Shown piece by piece: positions 1-8,114 of a stretch of 64,000 bases of DNA. The DNA lies in contig CAVWIS010000014.1 of NCBI GenBank assembly GCA_963755055.1, forward strand, positions 1-64,000, given 5' to 3'. Below the pieces are notes generated by a model that had not been told where the DNA came from, made no database searches, and was given only the letters and a program-made list of their open reading frames with translations. This DNA comes from AP-16 sp963755055. GTDB lineage: Bacteria > Pseudomonadota > Alphaproteobacteria > Rhizobiales > Xanthobacteraceae. How positions within the stretch are numbered: position 1 is the stretch's first letter; every line of letters begins with the position of its first letter. A program made the translations under genes and the position numbers.

Positions 1-6
1 TCGAAC

Positions 7-57
7 CGGTCTCTCGCGTTTGCCTTCGGATATGCGAATCTTGCCGGCAGAGACCGG
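7..57. repeat. Palindromic repeat / hairpin
   Basis: Nine-base arms CCGGTCTCT (7-15) and AGAGACCGG (49-57) are perfect inverted repeats around a 33-base centre. The layout resembles the GTCTCTGGC...GCCAGAGAC palindromes at 3928 and 4103, so this may be a diverged member of the same repeat family. Function unknown. Confidence 0.5.
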
Positions 58-190
58 CGCCCGATCAGCCTGAATTCCGGCCTGCAGCTGGAGGCAGTCC
101 CCGCCAGAGACTCGGTGTAGCACGCGTAAGTGCCGGAAATGTCGCGGGTTCGTCCACACCGGGAAATCGGCCCGCGGAGACCGGTCTGGG

Positions 191-223
191 TGGCTGGGGC
201 GCCAGGATTCGAACTTGGAAATG
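191..223 (-). pseudogene. 3'-end fragment of a tRNA-Gln gene
   Basis: Read on the minus strand this gives the T arm, acceptor strand and CCA end of an alphaproteobacterial tRNA-Gln (GTTCGAATCCTGGCGCC then CCAGCCA). Homology stops in the T-arm/variable-loop area, and no anticodon arm, D arm or 5' acceptor strand follows. Such 3' halves are typically left by integrases that use tRNA 3' ends as attachment sites, so it is a probable att-site relic. No integrase gene is beside it. Confidence 0.6.
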
Positions 224-520
224 TCGAACGCCGTCGCCAAGCGGGCGACAGCTTCGAGCAGCGCGGCGAGCGGCGTGACCGGATCCGAGCGGGGCCGGCT
301 CAGCCGCGTCGCCTGCGGCCATACGGGTCTCGCACCCGATCTGGTCAAGGTCGCCATCGAAGGTCGCCTGCCGCACGGGATTGGAATTGCTCGCCTCTGC
401 GATGCCCCCGCCGAATGGCCGGGTCAGTACCGGAAGCTCGCGCTTCCCGATCCTTAGCCCGTCCTCCGCTTCACCCACTTCGTAGTGGTCTGGTTGCCTT
501 TTCCGATCAAGGCGTGTCAC

Positions 521-564
521 TCATAACGGCGTGGTTGCAGGTTCGAGTCCTTCCAGCCCCACCA
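521..564 (+). pseudogene. 3'-half fragment of a CAU-anticodon-type tRNA gene
   Basis: The stretch holds an anticodon-loop-like CTCATAA, a variable loop, the T loop TTCGAGT, the acceptor strand CAGCCCC, a discriminator A and CCA. The sequence before the loop does not pair with the 3' anticodon stem, so the 5' half is missing or replaced. A second copy with nearly the same 3' half and about 15 bases of shared downstream flank lies in inverted orientation at 4295-4339. Probable att-site or duplication relic, not a working tRNA. Confidence 0.6.
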
Positions 565-735
565 CTCAGTCCTGCACGAACCGTCATTTCTGTGCCGGGG
601 CTTTTGCGGGTGAGTTGACGGAATTTGGTCTCTGTTGGCACAGCGAGCGCGAGCTTGTCCGGCGCGAGCGGATGACGGGATGCGTGAGGAAAGCCCTCTG
701 GAATTCGGTCCAGCGAAGGGCCGAGAAAACGCGCG

Positions 736-789
736 GCCTCCATTACAGGCACCGAATACGTTATCGACGGCGGGACGGTGCCAACCGCC
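736..789 (+). pseudogene. C-terminal remnant of a short-chain dehydrogenase
   Basis: One plus-strand frame reads ASITGTEYVIDGGTVPTA, which matches the extreme C-terminus of classical SDR oxidoreductases (consensus ITGxxxxIDGGxxPTA). No Rossmann fold or YxxxK active site is present upstream, so only the last ~18 codons survive. Around it (565-931) I see no intact gene. Confidence 0.5.
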
Positions 790-931
790 CGATATCTTCA
801 ACGGCGACGCGTGAGGGCGGAGAGGCCGCCTTGGGGTGCCTGGAAATGCTGATTTCCCGATGCCCAGTTTGACCCTGTTTGGTCCATCAGACCAAATTTG
901 TCGTGCGGGCCGTTGCGGGGCGAAGATTGCG

Positions 932-1834
932 TTACGGCCTCGTACCACTACCCACCGATGATAACCGCGGTACGAGTCGCTCCGGCGGAGGCGGCGGCAC
1001 AGGCTTGCGCGCCGAGGCGGAGGCCGGCCGCGGCGGAGGCGGTGACATCTTGCGACGGATGTCCTGCTCGGCCGCCTGCAACTTGGCGATGTCGCGGGCC
1101 ATTTGTTCCTGGCTGGCCGTGAGCTGCTCCACGCTTTGCCGCACAGTGGCAAGATCGCGTGCGGCGGTGTCGCGGGCCATTTGCTCCTGGCTGGCCGTGA
1201 GCTGCTCCACGCGTTGGTGCACGGTGGCAAGATAGCGTGCCATCGCCTGCTGCTGCACCAGCTCGGTAGACGGGGCGGCGGGTGCAGCCAGCGCGACTGT
1301 ATCCGGTGCGGTCTGAGCGAGACTGGCTGGTTGCGCGGGAGCTGCATCCGCCGCGGTTGCCTGCTCGGCAGGTGGACGCGGCGGCTTGGCGGCGATCTCG
1401 GGGCCGGACGACGGGTCCGTCACGAGCGGCGATGATAACCAGCCGAGCTGCGGGACCCAGCTCGCGATCATCTGCTTAGCCGCCTCGCCGTAGGACTGCC
1501 AGGCCAAGGTGGCAACCACACCGATGCAAGCTGCCAGCATGAAGCGGGCGAAGGTCCGCACGGCTCGCCTGCCGAGCGACGGCCGGTTGCTCGGCACTTG
1601 GTCGTTGCCGACGGCTGCGGGCCGAGGCGTCGTCTCAACTGGTGCGTTGGTCACCGGCAGGCCGAATAACTCGGATCCCGCCATGCCTGTGCGCCGATCA
1701 GAAGCATCGCGCGCGGCATCGTGCGCAAGTTTGGACACCGCTTCTACGGCGTTCGCCAAGTCCTTCGGCACGAGCAGAACGACCTCGCCATCGTGATGCG
1801 GATCGGCTGGTGTTGGGCTCAGCGTGGAATCCAT
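932..1834 (-). CDS. Membrane-anchored proline-rich coiled-coil protein
   Basis: A 300-residue protein of unknown function, of a type common in Bradyrhizobium-like genomes (recognised from the repeated AxxQLxxSQEQMARDIAKLQ pattern, not searched). An N-terminal polar region (about 1-85) is followed by one membrane helix (around FMLAACIGVVATLAW), a Pro/Ala-rich linker, a coiled coil with LTASQEQMARD repeats, and a Pro-rich basic tail. I chose the ATG at 1834 because AAGGGG lies about six bases upstream; an open frame runs on to 1912. It is the only intact-looking gene in the first 2 kb, and an internal 78-bp duplication has lengthened the coiled coil. Confidence 0.65.
   Translation of the reverse strand: MDSTLSPTPADPHHDGEVVLLVPKDLANAVEAVSKLAHDAARDASDRRTGMAGSELFGLPVTNAPVETTPRPAAVGNDQVPSNRPSLGRRAVRTFARFMLAACIGVVATLAWQSYGEAAKQMIASWVPQLGWLSSPLVTDPSSGPEIAAKPPRPPAEQATAADAAPAQPASLAQTAPDTVALAAPAAPSTELVQQQAMARYLATVHQRVEQLTASQEQMARDTAARDLATVRQSVEQLTASQEQMARDIAKLQAAEQDIRRKMSPPPPRPASASARKPVPPPPPERLVPRLSSVGSGTRP
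1091..1246. repeat. In-frame 78-bp tandem duplication inside the coiled-coil gene
   Basis: The unit starting GTCGCGGGCCATTTG at 1091 recurs at 1169, exactly 78 bases (26 codons) later, with a handful of mismatches. It doubles the VEQLTASQEQMARD segment of the coiled coil without breaking the frame. Confidence 0.75.
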
Positions 1835-2131
1835 TGGAGACCCCTTACTGTTGCACTGCCACTCGCAAGAGAGCGGCCGGCCGTTCCCCCGAGCCGATGT
1901 CCTGTCTCTCATACGATTCCGGTGTCACCGAAGCAAGGCGGGAGGGGGGGCAAATTAAGGATTGGTTAACAAACGGCGCCACGGCACCGGTGGGCAGCGG
2001 TCTGACCAAAGGGCGCCGTTTAGATCAATGCGCACAGGAGCAGCCCGTGCGATCGAAAAAAAACGAAACAAACGTATCATGATGAAAGCAACTGGTGACG
2101 ACCTGGACGGCCTGGACACTGATGGTGTCGC

Positions 2132-2350
2132 TTGGCACTTGCGATCGGTTACGTGAAGGTCCGACCCGACCGGATCGACAAAGACCCGGACCAGCGGGCG
2201 GGCGAGGCTGTGACGCTGGTCTTCTCCAAGTTCGCCGAGTTCCAGAGCATTCGGCAAGTCCATCTCTGGTTCCGCCAGGAACGCATCGCTCTGCCGGCCG
2301 TGAGTTACACGATGGCCAACGGCCGCAATATCGTCTGGAAGTTGCCGCGC
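2132..2350 (+). pseudogene. Fragment of a large serine recombinase (Pfam Recombinase domain)
   Basis: About 70 codons encode a segment like the Recombinase domain of Pin-type site-specific recombinases (GYVKVRPDRIDKDPDQRAGE, VFSKFAEFQSIRQVHLWF, RQERIALPA). The catalytic serine domain that should precede it and the DNA-binding region that should follow are both missing. After about 2350 the frame passes into an unrelated IS21 fragment on the other strand. It is debris of a mobile element and cannot be active. Confidence 0.6.
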
Positions 2351-2359
2351 GCAACGGTC

Positions 2360-2579
2360 CAAACGACGGCCGCCCGCCGAGCGACTTCAATCGGTGCGGC
2401 TCGTCACGCTCGAAGCGGGCGATCGGCGCCTCGCCCGTCGTGCCGTGGATACGCACGTTCGCCACCTCATGCTCCCACTTGGCGAGATGCGCCTCGAACG
2501 CCTCCCAGCTTGCGAAGGAATGCCCCGCGATCGCGTTCTTCTTCACGTAGCCGACGCCGCTCTCCGTCTTGCCGCGCAC
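2360..2579 (-). pseudogene. C-terminal fragment of an IS21-family transposase (IstA type)
   Basis: The minus strand reads GVGYVKKNAIAGHSFASWE and VRIHGTTGEAPIARFERDE, the conserved C-terminal part of one IS21 IstA subgroup (VGYVKRN...HGTTGEAPxxRFxRDE). The DDE core is absent. It abuts the recombinase fragment on one side and the transglycosylase gene on the other. The IstA fragment at 15526-15906 belongs to a different subgroup, so the two are probably not halves of one gene. Confidence 0.6.
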
Positions 2580-2582
2580 GTA

Positions 2583-3764
2583 TCAGGATGAACCGGGAAC
2601 GCGCATCTTACGATCGGCCCAGGTTCTAAGATCGGCCACCGTAAAGCGTTCGAGGAATGGGTTGGCCCTAAGCAGTTTCTCCCGCTTGGTTCGGCCGGTT
2701 GCGTCAGCACTGGCCATAACCGAGGCGGCGTCAGCATTTTTCGGTGCCGATAAGATCGCCACAGCTCCGGCACCGCCAGCAAAGTGCGCCAAGTAAATCG
2801 TTCCAGGCGTTAACGGCAGGCCCCTTTTCCTCAGCATTTCCGCGTTTTGCTGGGTAAAGCGCCTCGTGATCTCACGAGCAATTTTGGAATCCCGCCGCAG
2901 TTCGAGCGTTTTTTCTTGGCTCTGCCCCGCAGCCAGATCGGGCCGGTATGCCCGGATCAAGTCGAGCCATGTTTCGTCAAGAAATTGACCAAGTCCCGTT
3001 GCGCTAGAGCGCTTGCTCTTTGCGTTAGGATCGCCGTCTAACTCAGCGCCGATAATCCGCTCGACGACGGCGTCGATGATCACGTCGATGGTCGAGCCAT
3101 CTCGTTTAACTTCAGACAGCCAACTAGAATTCCCACCATACCAGCCTAACCCAAATGCTGCTAAAAGCGCGCCTGTCATGACCAGAGGTGCAACCCCAAA
3201 ACCACTATGGGGGACGTCAGATGCCCAGCGTACGTAAGAGGCTTGCATTATAATAATGGATCTGGCGGCGCTCCGGATCAGCAGACATAAAAACGCAACG
3301 AATGCTGAATAAGCGCGCCAACAACGATGGCCACCTGAACGGCATGCTTTCTGATTTAGGCCGGACAGTCGCGATAGAAGGGGGCGTGCCAGCGTCGCAA
3401 AATATCCGACTAATACGCCCCTACCCCAGACCACAGAACTTTTCACCAAGAGAAAAGCACGTCGCAAGTAGGGCGCTGCAACCGTTTGACATAATCTGCT
3501 GCCCAGCATTAAAAATTGACTTATAATATGACCACTCGCGTAGAGTGCCGCCGCGGGGACTACACCAAAGACCAAAAAAGCTCCGAACCGTTGTTCAAAT
3601 GGTACCGACACAAGCACAGCGAATGCAATTCCGACGATTAAAGATAAAATTGCGAGAAGGTTACTAACACTCAAGATAACTGGACGAGGTGCGCTATTTT
3701 GGTGGACGTTTAAACGGTAGATATACCATTGATTAACGGGCCAGAAGGTATATGCTTGTTTCAT
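2583..3764 (-). CDS. Membrane protein with C-terminal lytic-transglycosylase-like (SLT) domain
   Basis: A 393-residue protein. The first ~230 residues contain three to four hydrophobic segments (around VSNLLAILSLIVGIAFAVL, VFGVVPAAALYASG, VAFLCLLI and MTGALLAAFGLGW). The C-terminal ~160 residues look like an SLT-type muramidase: IIGAELDGDPNAKSKRSSAT then GLGQFLDETW, with the Glu of GAE the likely catalytic acid. This C-terminal block resembles proteins common in Bradyrhizobium. I started at 3764 (GAGGA about nine bases upstream); the frame continues to 4130 but there it reads through a repeat. DNA is AT-richer than the flanks, suggesting transfer. Possibly phage- or conjugation-related cell-wall opening; inferred only. 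Confidence 0.65.
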   Translation of the reverse strand: MKQAYTFWPVNQWYIYRLNVHQNSAPRPVILSVSNLLAILSLIVGIAFAVLVSVPFEQRFGAFLVFGVVPAAALYASGHIISQFLMLGSRLCQTVAAPYLRRAFLLVKSSVVWGRGVLVGYFATLARPLLSRLSGLNQKACRSGGHRCWRAYSAFVAFLCLLIRSAARSIIIMQASYVRWASDVPHSGFGVAPLVMTGALLAAFGLGWYGGNSSWLSEVKRDGSTIDVIIDAVVERIIGAELDGDPNAKSKRSSATGLGQFLDETWLDLIRAYRPDLAAGQSQEKTLELRRDSKIAREITRRFTQQNAEMLRKRGLPLTPGTIYLAHFAGGAGAVAILSAPKNADAASVMASADATGRTKREKLLRANPFLERFTVADLRTWADRKMRVPGSS

Positions 3765-3927
3765 CGTTGCGATCCTCGGGCGCGAATTCAAGACCTTGCT
3801 TTCTGCGTGCTGGAAGGCTGATGGTAATCTGGTTACTAATGATTTAAAGTTAACGCTGGGCGTTTGTGTTCGGTCGTTATGCTTAACGCTGCTCCCGCGG
3901 TTGATTTCAAATTCATTGCCGGCCGTA

Positions 3928-4011
3928 GTCTCTGGCAAGCGCCTTCGCCGCGCAGTGGGAAACGAATTTCCGGACGCCAGAGACGAAAGGCCGCAAACCA
4001 CCTCCGGGCGG
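3928..4011. repeat. 84-bp repeat, copy A
   Basis: Nearly identical to 4103-4186 (about five differences in 84) and in the same orientation. GTCTCTGGC (3928-3936) and GCCAGAGAC (3976-3984) are inverted, so the first 57 bases can fold into a hairpin. No coding role is evident; it lies upstream of the minus-strand transglycosylase gene. Confidence 0.75.
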
Positions 4012-4102
4012 CGGACCCCTGGTCGTTCTTTGTTACGAAAAATGCAGCGTGATTGCTCTGGAATCTTTACCTGCAAACCGGTCTCCGTCGGATGCGAACC
4101 GA

Positions 4103-4186
4103 GTCTCTGGCAAACGCCTTCGCCGCGCACTGGGAAACGGATTTCCGGACGCCAGAGACGAAAGGCCCCAAACCACCTCCAGGCGG
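4103..4186. repeat. 84-bp repeat, copy B
   Basis: Second copy of the repeat at 3928, offset by 175 bases, with the same GTCTCTGGC...GCCAGAGAC palindrome (4103-4111 and 4151-4159). The reverse complement of its left edge, ACCGAGTCTCTGGC, also occurs near position 104, so related sequence is scattered in the first 4.2 kb. Confidence 0.75.
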
Positions 4187-4294
4187 GCTTCCTTGCTCAC
4201 AGAGACCGTAAACGCGCCAACGCGCCCGCTCCAAACCGCGGAAAATCCAGGGTGTTCCGCGGAGACGGGAAAATTCGAGTTGCGCGGGACTGCG

Positions 4295-4339
4295 TGGTGG
4301 GGCTGGAAGGACTCGAACCTGCAACCAGATCATTATGAG
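4295..4339 (-). pseudogene. 3'-half fragment of a CAU-anticodon-type tRNA gene (inverted copy)
   Basis: On the minus strand this gives CTCATAATGATCTGGTTGCA, then the T loop, CAGCCCC, A and CCA. It is the inverted partner of 521-564. The two agree through the T arm, acceptor and CCA and for some bases past it. The 5' half of the tRNA is absent. Together they bracket about 3.7 kb holding the SDR, recombinase and IS21 remnants, the coiled-coil gene and the transglycosylase gene. Confidence 0.6.
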
Positions 4340-4490
4340 CATCAAGCCCGCGGCGGCGCGATGCTGCCCGACCGCCACCAGAACCGTCGTTCGCAGGACT
4401 GCAACGGGACAACACGAAAACCTGTCGATGCCGCGCCCAGACGGCGCGAAACAGTTTGTATCGCGTGTCGCGTGCGAACATGATTGCCGC

Positions 4491-5324
4491 ATGGGAGCAG
4501 AGCAGTTGGACTTGTTCACCTCCGGCCCGATCGCGGAAGCGATACCGGTGCGTGCCGAGGTGCCGCCGGCGGCGGAAACTCTCTCCGACGAGGCACTGAT
4601 CGCCGCATTGCCCGATGCCGATCTTGCCGGCACGCAGGCGCTGACGGCGGAAGCCGGGAGGCGGCGCCTCGCCGCAGCGGTGCCGGCGCTCGAGGCCCTG
4701 TGCGGCCGCTTGACCGGGTTCGGCAGCGTTCGTGTCGTTCCCGAGCAGGTGGCGGCGATCGACGCGCTGGTTGCGATCGGCGGGCCACAATCGGCTCGAG
4801 CCGTGGTGCGGCTGATCGCCAGGGCGGCATTCCAGGGCCCGACACTTGTCGCCGCGGTCGCGGCGGCCAGGCGGTTGAGCGCGCCCTTACCACGGGCAAC
4901 CGTGCTCGCACTGTTGCGCCATCCCGAACCGGCCGTTCGCGCCGATGCCTGCCGTTTTGCGCGGCCAGGGCCGGAGACCGCCGAGATCCTGATCGATCTC
5001 GAGAACGATCTCAATCCGGACGTCGCCATAGCCGCCCTTTGTGCGCTCGGGGGGATGGGGCGGACCGAGGCGCGCCCGGCCTTAAAGAGGTTGATTCGCG
5101 AAGCGCCATCCGCCGAGATGATCGACGCGCTCGCGTCGGTCGCCGACGAGGAAGGTGTCATTCTGCTCGCTCGGGTCGGCCGCGAGCGACCGGACCTCGC
5201 GACGGTGGTTCTCTCGGGCCTCGAGGGAATCGAAAATCCGCGGGCCAAGACGGCCGCATCAGCCTTGCGCCAGCATCTTGCCGATCCTAGCGAGGATAGC
5301 GACCCCCGGCCGCCAGTGCCCTGA
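4491..5324 (+). CDS. HEAT-repeat protein with an N-terminal QLDLF motif
   Basis: A 277-residue protein made mostly of Ala/Leu/Arg-rich helical pairs (AVRADACRFARPG, PDVAIAALCALGGMG, ARPALKRLIREAP), typical of HEAT/armadillo scaffolds; no catalytic motif is visible. The start at 4491 gives MGAEQLDLFTSG. QLDLF is the textbook pentapeptide for binding the beta sliding clamp, and its exposed N-terminal position resembles Hda, so a replisome- or repair-associated scaffold is possible (inference). The frame is open upstream to 4335, but that part overlaps the tRNA fragment. It stands alone with normal GC, and may be a core gene at the edge of the debris. Confidence 0.7.
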   Translation: MGAEQLDLFTSGPIAEAIPVRAEVPPAAETLSDEALIAALPDADLAGTQALTAEAGRRRLAAAVPALEALCGRLTGFGSVRVVPEQVAAIDALVAIGGPQSARAVVRLIARAAFQGPTLVAAVAAARRLSAPLPRATVLALLRHPEPAVRADACRFARPGPETAEILIDLENDLNPDVAIAALCALGGMGRTEARPALKRLIREAPSAEMIDALASVADEEGVILLARVGRERPDLATVVLSGLEGIENPRAKTAASALRQHLADPSEDSDPRPPVP

Positions 5325-5662
5325 GGAAAGGAGAACGGTCGGGGCTAAGGCAGGAGGTCTGAACTCCCTCCAAATCAGACATACAACGATTCGGCTCCCC
5401 CGCCCTTTAGAGAAGGGCGCCCCAGGGCTGAAGCCGCGTCGTTGAGCTGCGCACAACCGCTCGGCATCCTGTGGGATTATTGCAACGCTCGCCAATTCTT
5501 TTTAGCTGGCCACAATAGAGCGCTGATTTTGACGTTGTGATATTGCGAATCGATGGGGCAGACGCGGGCCGCTGCAGCGCCACAGCGGAAATGGCGGTGC
5601 CGTTCCTGGGGTTGCCGCCGATCGAGTGTGCTCCTTCGCCGACGATCAATCGGGGGGATCGT
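5325..5662. other. Intergenic region with one small hairpin
   Basis: No gene is supported. CGCCCTT (5401-5407) and AAGGGCG (5413-5419) form a seven-base stem with a five-base loop, without a T tract, so it is at best a weak terminator for the HEAT-repeat gene. A purine-rich ribosome-binding site for the next gene closes the region. Confidence 0.4.
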
Positions 5663-6031
5663 ATGAATACCGCAGCGGCTCGTAGGCTGGCGTTAGGCGA
5701 CCGCATTGTGTGGATCGGGAACGACGGCCGCCAGCCCACCGGACTGGGCACGATCACCAGGATCACTGTCCATGAGGTGGAAGTGCGATGGGACGTCGGA
5801 ACCATGATGCGCTATCGTCGCGCGCACCTGCACAACCTTCGACATGTGAAACTCAACTCGTCTGAAGAGTGGCTGCAGGACGAGTTTGCCGGAGGAGTTC
5901 CGAAAGTAGACGCCGCTCCGCTTTCGCGTCTTCCGTTGGAGCCCATGCTTAAACGAGCGCGAGGAACGAGCGGCTCGTGGCGCAGATCGCGCCCGATCTC
6001 GAACTTGCGGTCGACCGCTGGGCAGCATTAA
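5663..6031 (+). CDS. Small protein with a beta-barrel (SH3/KOW-like) segment
   Basis: A 122-residue hypothetical protein. The start is decided by a strong GGGGGG ribosome-binding site about five bases before ATG 5663. Residues about 8-60 (LGDRIVWIGNDGRQPTGLGT, ITRITVHEVEVRWD, MMRYRRAHLHNLRHV) alternate like a small beta-barrel of the SH3/Tudor/KOW kind, which often binds nucleic acid or protein. The C-terminal half is basic and unstructured. I do not recognise the family. Confidence 0.5.
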   Translation: MNTAAARRLALGDRIVWIGNDGRQPTGLGTITRITVHEVEVRWDVGTMMRYRRAHLHNLRHVKLNSSEEWLQDEFAGGVPKVDAAPLSRLPLEPMLKRARGTSGSWRRSRPISNLRSTAGQH

Positions 6032-6073
6032 TGGTTTGTTAACGATTCCTCTGAGACCCTCCGCGCCGTTTCG

Positions 6074-6853
6074 CTAGCGAGGGTAAGGGGCATGAGCAAA
6101 CTGCTGGAGCACGTCGAAATCGCCGTATTCTGGCTGGTGATTGGCGGATGCGCAGCCGGACAGCTCTTTCTGCTGCTCCCACTTGGACCATGACATTCCC
6201 AAAATGCCAAAGCGCTCCTTTCCGGATTGAGGGGATCTTCGCGCCAGCTTCTCGAACAGCGGATGATCGTAGCCGGTCGATGCTTGCGGGTAGAGCATCG
6301 CAAGCACGAGCTTCCCATTGGGAGTTTCCACGCATTCCTCTCCAGCAATCACATATGACGCTTCAGAACCGTGATGAAAATGCACTACGGTCTTCATGCC
6401 CGGCGGGAATACGGCCTCCACGTAGTGCGCCGAATAGCGCGTCCCCGCATGAGCGACATGGTGGCCGGCTATCCTGGCCGCCTCCTCCAACTCAGGGAGC
6501 GCGGCGCAGCCCCGGTCGAGCGCCGCCGTGCAGGCGTCCAACTCGTCCTGTGCGCCGACCTCGGCCGCGCGAGCATCGCGCATCACGGACGCCGACAGGG
6601 CGCCGGCACCCCTGGCGGCAGCCTCGGTCGTGCGGTCGACATAACGCTGCTTCGCATCGGCCATCTCGGCAGTCGCCGCCTCAAGCCGTACTTCTGCCTC
6701 GCGGACAAAGAAGCTCGCCTGCTCAATCGCAGCGCGGCCCTCTTCCACAGCCCGTTCCGCCGCCGCAGCATCGGCAATCGCCGCGGCCAACGCAGCCCGC
6801 AACTCGGCCTCGCTCGGCTGATGAATCGTCGCCTCTTCTTGTTGATGCGTCAT
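6074..6853 (-). CDS. Chimeric ORF: coiled coil joined to a partial cupin domain
   Basis: The start at 6853 follows GAGAGGAG. Residues about 1-138 are an Ala/Glu-rich coiled coil (AAAIADAAAAERAVEEGRAA, MRDARAAEVGAQDELDA, LPELEEAARIAGHHVAHA), like short conserved proteins of Bradyrhizobium genomic islands. At about residue 138 it switches to a cupin-like segment (YVEAVFPPGMKTVVHFHHGS, YVIAGEECVETPNG) with the HxHH metal-ligand region. After about 40 residues it changes again to a sequence I do not recognise. Each part looks truncated, so this is probably a pseudogene mosaic that happens to stay open. Confidence 0.45.
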   Translation of the reverse strand: MTHQQEEATIHQPSEAELRAALAAAIADAAAAERAVEEGRAAIEQASFFVREAEVRLEAATAEMADAKQRYVDRTTEAAARGAGALSASVMRDARAAEVGAQDELDACTAALDRGCAALPELEEAARIAGHHVAHAGTRYSAHYVEAVFPPGMKTVVHFHHGSEASYVIAGEECVETPNGKLVLAMLYPQASTGYDHPLFEKLARRSPQSGKERFGILGMSWSKWEQQKELSGCASANHQPEYGDFDVLQQFAHAPYPR

Positions 6854-6912
6854 CTCGCTCCTCTCCACGTTTCCGATTCGGAAACGTCACTACCCGATCC
6901 GCACGGCTTCCG

Positions 6913-7365
6913 CAGGTGGTCGTTGATCGTGCCTTTGAGCGCGACGCGGCGGCGGCGAGCGCAGAGTATGGTGGGCTGTTTCGGGCCGACCTTGAGGCGT
7001 TCGTGAGCCGCGAGGTGATCGCAGCCGCGGTGGTGCCGAGCCGGCACGAGCTACAGCCAGTCTCGGGCATCCAATATCTCGCATTCGTCGACCCGAGCGG
7101 TGGCAGCAACGACAGCATGACGCTCGCTGTTGCGCACCGTGAGCCTGATGGCCGCGCCGTGCTTGACGCGGTCCGCGAGCGCCGGCCGCCTTTTAGTCCC
7201 GAGGCGGTGGTCGAGGAGTTCGCGACGCTTCTCAAGGCCTATCGCATCAATCAGGTCGAGGGCGACCGGTACGGCGGGGAATGGCCGCGCGAGCGATTCC
7301 GGATTCACGGCATCATGTACACGTCGGCCGAGAACCCAGAACAATCTCCAGAAGCTTGCTGCTAA
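6913..7365 (+). pseudogene. Phage terminase large subunit, nuclease-domain fragment
   Basis: About 140 codons match the C-terminal part of a TerL-like terminase: VVDRAFERDAAAASAEYGG, FVSREVIAAAVVP, then a nuclease-like core FVDPSGGSNDSMTLAVAH and VEGDRYGGEWPRERF, whose Asp residues fit the RNase H-fold metal site. The ATPase half is missing, and after GIMY (about 7323) the sequence changes to unrelated residues and a stop. It shows that a prophage or phage-like element once occupied this locus. Confidence 0.55.
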
Positions 7366-8114
7366 TTCCGCTTCTGCACGCGACTGGTATAGCGCGGCTA
7401 CGTGTGATCCTATTCTACGGCGGGAGGGAGATCCGAATCCGCTTTCCGGATGCTTAAGCCGCGCATGCAAACTAAGCGACGTATCGCCGGCAGAGATTTA
7501 CGAAAATAACGGGGATCGCCGCGATGCCCAGATCATCGATCAGGGCGGGGATCGTGTCGATGTCATCGCACAAGGCTTTCGGTGGGTCTTTTTTCGCACC
7601 GCCGAAAGCTGCCAGAAATTTGTTGCGCGCCAATTGCGCAGCAATCAGGAGCGTGACCTGGAGCGTGAGCGCAAGCGGCAAAACGATCTGAATAAATACC
7701 GCTAAGGCGCCCGCGCCCTGCTATAAACCGCCCTCGATTCCGACTATGTCTTTTGAGCAACACCGCCCTGGTCGTGCGGGGGGCAAACCTTTCCCAGCCG
7801 TTTCCCAAACCGGGCCATGACACGGCGAACAGCGCGACTTATAGCTGCGGCACAGGCACTTCTCACAACGCGACCATCAGTCTGTAGCTGGTGCAAGCAT
7901 TCCCGCCAGTCGTCCCGAGTACTGAATTCAGGAAACCGCCCCATGGCGTCTTGCCCGCTGTGAATATTGCTACCTACTTCAGACCTTTCTATTGACAACG
8001 TTCCCGTTATGTTCTATGCATAACTAATTATGATTCGCCTATTTTAGGTTTGAATCAATATAGGTCGGAGTACGTCCCGAGCGATGCCGGGTTGCCTCCC
8101 CGGAAAGCTAAGGG
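7366..8114. other. Region without a supportable gene
   Basis: Open frames exist on both strands (for example minus 7472-7681 and minus 7744-7998), but none has a convincing ribosome-binding site, family resemblance or codon pattern. The 7960-8060 stretch is AT-rich and carries the promoter candidate at 7992-8020. The region is probably decayed mobile DNA. Confidence 0.4.
7992..8020 (+). promoter_or_regulatory. Sigma-70-like promoter candidate
   Basis: A perfect -35 box TTGACA (7992-7997) is followed after 17 bases by TATGCA (8015-8020), in an AT-rich island. It lies about 95 bases upstream of the small ORF at 8115 and is the clearest housekeeping-type promoter in the accessory region. Confidence 0.45.

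Noticed and set aside
4049..4483. ORFs ending in GWKDSNLQPDHYE and similar at 507-752, 517-1347 and 4049-4483
   Set aside because: These peptides are the classic translation of the strand opposite a tRNA 3' end and are common false gene calls.
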